Part shown: positions 40,657 to 42,397 of the stretch, one piece after another | Numbering within the stretch: the stretch's first letter is position 1 | Layout of the letters: every line of letters begins with the position of its first letter | Assembly: GCF_013299175.1 (NCBI RefSeq) | Contig: NZ_JAAFKF010000024.1 | Location: 1-42,397 of the forward strand | Reading direction: 5' to 3' | From: Sphaerotilus sp. | GTDB taxonomy: Bacteria; Pseudomonadota; Gammaproteobacteria; Burkholderiales; Burkholderiaceae_C | Length of the DNA: 42,397 nt | Notes under the pieces: model-generated | Databases searched by the model: none | What the model saw: the letters and a program-made list of their open reading frames with translations, nothing else | Told to the model about the DNA's origin: nothing | Program-made: the position numbers and the translations under genes

Positions 40657-41289
40657 TTAGCCCGCACCTTTGTCGCGGAACAGTTGCAAGAGCCGTTCTT
40701 GTTCCGGGTCGACTCGCGGGCGATGCTGAACATGTGCATGGTAGCTTTGATGATCGGGACCATAGTCGAAGTAGATGCCCGTTCGAGGTTCGCTAAGCGC
40801 CTTGGCTTGAGACTCGCCAATGGAAAGGCGAATGGTCAAAAGCTCTGTTGCGACTCTCTGGCCAACTTGCCTTGCAAAGACAGAGAGCGAGTAGTGTCCT
40901 TCAAGAAACGAGAAGTTCGCGCCGTCTTCTGGCAGCAAGAAGTGATGGTCAAATGTGACTCCTTCTTGAGGTACGAATAGGCCGCTCCCTCGCTTGAGAT
41001 TGCCTTTGTCGCCGTAGACCCAGATATTGAAGTTCTGTTTAGTCTCGTTGCGATGCAATGAGAGGTAGAGGCTTTCCAGCACGTGTCCTCGTTTGGCGGT
41101 GCTGTAGAGAAGGGTGCGCAAGTACACCTTATTCTTGCCACGGTCGAACATTGGACCATCCGGGCCGAAGAACACCGTAGTTGGCTGTGTCATGGCTAGG
41201 CGACCCTTGCGAAAGAATGTCAGCCAGGCGGTGACGCCAGACACGACAAGCGCGAGGCACGATATTGCAAGAGTGAGCCAAGTCGGCAT
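40657..41289 (-). CDS. cassette-encoded hypothetical protein with N-terminal membrane anchor
   Basis: 210 residues. One hydrophobic helix (about 5-25) ending in FFRKGRL, then a soluble domain with FFGPDGPMFDRGKNKVYLRT, VYGDKGNLKRGSGLFVPQEG and LLPEDGANFSFLEGHYSLSV. Proteins with this pattern occur as single hypothetical ORFs in several bacteria; no function is known to me. Starts 17 bases after the attC core and lacks a clear ribosome binding site, typical for cassettes. Confidence 0.72.
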   Translation of the reverse strand: MPTWLTLAISCLALVVSGVTAWLTFFRKGRLAMTQPTTVFFGPDGPMFDRGKNKVYLRTLLYSTAKRGHVLESLYLSLHRNETKQNFNIWVYGDKGNLKRGSGLFVPQEGVTFDHHFLLPEDGANFSFLEGHYSLSVFARQVGQRVATELLTIRLSIGESQAKALSEPRTGIYFDYGPDHQSYHAHVQHRPRVDPEQERLLQLFRDKGAG

Positions 41290-41305
41290 GGGCGGCTTTT
41301 GTGCG

Positions 41306-41416
41306 GGCTAACGTTTGAGGTGAGCGGCACGCAGCGGCATGGCACGCGTGGCCCAGAATGAAATGAAGGCCACGCGTGCCATGCCGTTGCGTGTCCGCTC
41401 GACCGAAGGGTTAGGC
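41306..41416 (-). mobile_element. attC site (111 bp)
   Basis: Minus strand: GCCTAAC (41416-41410), then CCTTC and GGTCGAGCGGAC, resembling classic attC L'' ends. A long stem of over 25 bp (GCAACGGCATGGCACGCG paired with CGCGTGCCATGCCGCTGC) with a short AT-rich loop follows, then CACCTCAAAC and GTTAGCC (41312-41306). The orientation-diagnostic ends fit cassettes transcribed leftwards. Confidence 0.88.
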
Positions 41417-41436
41417 ATCGCGGGCGCCGCTTGTGC

Positions 41437-41784
41437 TCAGCTCTTGACGGGCGACGAGAACATGACCTTTAGCGAGACTGCGTGTTCTTGAACTGCGCAA
41501 ATGATCTCTGCTGGCATTTCGTAGTTTGCCCAGTTGAGGGGCGTGTAGATGTTGATTCCTAGGCGAAGGCTCGTGTATTGTCCTGAGAGCGTATTGACGA
41601 CCCATTCAATGTTCCCTCTGACATCGGCGATGTCGCATTCGACAGAGTGGTAGGTTTCTCTGATGCGCGGATTGACGCCTCCCAGGTGTTTGGGGAATCG
41701 TTCGCTAAAGAGCGCGTGGGCGCCCTCTGGCATTCCACTCACCACGATCACGTAGGAGACTGTGTCGGCGTTGTATTTGCTCAT
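41437..41784 (-). CDS. cassette-encoded hypothetical protein
   Basis: 115 residues with no signal peptide or membrane helix. Motif-like stretches are TVSYVIVVSGMPEGAHALF and YTSLRLGINIYTPLNWANYEMPAEI. No family recognised. The ORF fills the space between the two attC sites on either side and has the same orientation, which is the main support. Confidence 0.68.
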   Translation of the reverse strand: MSKYNADTVSYVIVVSGMPEGAHALFSERFPKHLGGVNPRIRETYHSVECDIADVRGNIEWVVNTLSGQYTSLRLGINIYTPLNWANYEMPAEIICAVQEHAVSLKVMFSSPVKS

Positions 41785-41829
41785 ATCGAATGCCGGTCGG
41801 AAGGCAGTAGGAGGTTTGGTTTGTGCGTT

Positions 41830-41889
41830 GCCTAACGTTGGACATGAGGGGCCGCCGATAGGCGGTCCCTCTCGATGGATGGGTTGGGC
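41830..41889 (-). mobile_element. attC site (60 bp, 59-be type)
   Basis: Minus strand GCCCAAC (41889-41883) to GTTAGGC (41836-41830), both perfect matches to the cores, with a central stem GAGGGACCGCC/GGCGGCCCCTC around a TATC loop. Size and layout are those of a standard short attC. Confidence 0.9.
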
Positions 41890-41898
41890 GTGTGCGAG

Positions 41899-42261
41899 CT
41901 AATGAACATTTGGATTTGTTTTGTGACCGCCATACATTCGACGAAGACGATCGTTTTCGCCAGAGACCTCGCTCAGATAACGTGCAAAAACCAAAACTTT
42001 CTCATCGGCTTGTTCATACTGTCGTTGGCTAATAAATAGCCCTACATCTGCCAGTAAGTCGCAGGCTTGTTGATACTGCTGTAGTTTCTCCAATCCGTTT
42101 TTTGCAGCGGCTAAACGGCTCTGAACATAAGTAAGAGACGCCCCAAATTCGCGAATGGTTTCTTCATCACCTTTTTGTGCCAAGCTGAGGGAGCACATCA
42201 AGAAGTCTAGAGTGCCAAGGAAGTCACTTATCGATCGCAGCATATTTCGCTCATTGCTCAC
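41899..42261 (-). CDS. cassette-encoded hypothetical helical protein
   Basis: 120 residues, mostly helical and rich in Gln, Glu and Leu (RLAAAKNGLEKLQQYQQACD, QRQYEQADEKVLVFARYLSE), with likely coiled-coil segments. No family recognised. It starts with GTG at 42261, only about 12 bases from the cassette core, so translation may use little leader; Met at codon 7 is an alternative. Followed 10 bases later by attC. Confidence 0.62.
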   Translation of the reverse strand: MSNERNMLRSISDFLGTLDFLMCSLSLAQKGDEETIREFGASLTYVQSRLAAAKNGLEKLQQYQQACDLLADVGLFISQRQYEQADEKVLVFARYLSEVSGENDRLRRMYGGHKTNPNVH

Positions 42262-42266
42262 TAGAC

Positions 42267-42330
42267 GCCCAACGTAATTTAGACCTCACGGCTCTGCTGT
42301 CTAACTTGGCCGCTGAGGTCTAACTCGGCA
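42267..42330 (-). mobile_element. degenerate attC site
   Basis: The minus-strand right core GTTGGGC (42273-42267) is perfect. TTAGACCTCA pairs with TGAGGTCTAA (imperfect palindrome), but the left core is decayed (GCCGAGT region). Two GTTAGAC copies occur within it. Could be an attC with a damaged R'' or a fusion of two. Confidence 0.55.
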
Positions 42331-42397
42331 CCAAGATGGCATGCAAGTCGTTGTCGGCATTGATGTTTTTCTGTAGCGTGACGCATAACTTCTCCCT
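42320..42397 (-). CDS. possible C-terminal end of a further cassette ORF
   Basis: The minus frame from the right window edge reads REKLCVTLQKNINADNDLHA and continues a few residues to a TAG just before the degenerate attC. It looks like a protein C-terminus and fits a cassette entering from the right, but only 25 residues are visible. A competing 35-codon ORF (42386-42279) has a good ribosome binding site, GGGAG, but runs through the attC. Confidence 0.4.
   Translation of the reverse strand, partial: REKLCVTLQKNINADNDLHAILVPS

Larger units (their letters stand above)
39974..42397 (-). mobile_element. integron gene-cassette array (part)
   Basis: Four or five small ORFs, all on the minus strand, separated by attC-like sites that read in the same orientation. 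The cores fit R'' and R' (RYYYAAC and GTTRRRY; for example GCCTAAC...GTTAGCC at 41416-41306, GCCCAAC...GTTAGGC at 41889-41830), joined by long imperfect palindromes. ORFs start 10-95 bases after a core and stop just before the next. An integrase gene is not seen; by cassette orientation it would lie to the right of the window, if present. Composition is less GC-rich than the core genome. Confidence 0.82.

Noticed and set aside
42279..42386. 35-codon minus-strand ORF with a GGGAG ribosome binding site
   Set aside because: It runs through the attC palindrome to a stop inside it, and a competing frame ending at 42320 looks more like a real C-terminus.

Overview
The window is a piece of a GC-rich (roughly two thirds G+C by eye) proteobacterial chromosome. 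Gene families and gene order (Bug-type receptor, PqqB-like and Ped-type quinoprotein accessory genes, rpsU followed by yqeY, LtnD/OtnK pair) fit a betaproteobacterium of the order Burkholderiales, perhaps the Leptothrix/Sphaerotilus/Rubrivivax group. That placement is inference, because no rRNA gene is present. No intergenic gap exceeds 300 bases.

Layout. (1) 1-4.2 kb, minus strand: two tandem divergent Hsp70-family ATPases, the first cut by the window edge, with a DUF2760 partner and a small four-cysteine protein. (2) 4.3-9.0 kb: YigZ/IMPACT protein, a GNAT acetyltransferase, an unusual protein with about ten CxxC knuckles plus membrane helices, and an AstE/AspA-like zinc hydrolase. (3) 9.1-11.4 kb: L-threonate dehydrogenase and 3-oxo-tetronate kinase, overlapping by 4 nt. 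(4) 11.5-13.65 kb: a DUF433/DUF5615 toxin-antitoxin-like pair, a less GC-rich gene for an 11-residue-repeat, glycine-zipper protein, and a cluster of REP-like hairpins. (5) 13.66-20.94 kb, minus strand: one tightly packed nine-gene operon that starts with the ABC ATPase, beta-propeller, binding protein and permease typical of PQQ-dependent alcohol oxidation loci, then runs by 4-nt overlap into an ExbB/TolQ-like and ExbD-like pair, a membrane protein, a lipoprotein and a Bug-type receptor. (6) 21.1-26.95 kb: PqqB-like protein, a degenerate metallo-beta-lactamase-fold protein, an AcoR-type sigma-54 activator, a PedF-like cytochrome c and a PedG-like binding protein. Good sigma-54 promoter sequences lie before the cytochrome and before the PqqB-like gene. 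The quinoprotein dehydrogenase itself is not in the window. (7) 27.0-30.9 kb: two related secreted proteins of unknown function, a BaiN-type flavoprotein, rpsU with a structured leader and terminator, yqeY and a DUF442 protein. (8) 31.1-33.1 kb: TRAP transporter membrane subunits without the binding protein. (9) 33.2-38.8 kb: a complete RND efflux operon whose first start codon lies in a perfect 11-bp inverted repeat. (10) 38.8-42.4 kb: a more AT-rich region with an acyltransferase-3 gene and then an integron gene-cassette array, with unknown ORFs on the minus strand separated by attC sites.

The most interesting items are the cassette array (attC sites at 40574-40640, 41306-41416, 41830-41889 and a degenerate one near 42267-42330), the ExbB/ExbD-like energy module joined to the PQQ-associated ABC operon, the two metallo-beta-lactamase-fold proteins that lack expected metal ligands, and the repeat protein beside the REP cluster.
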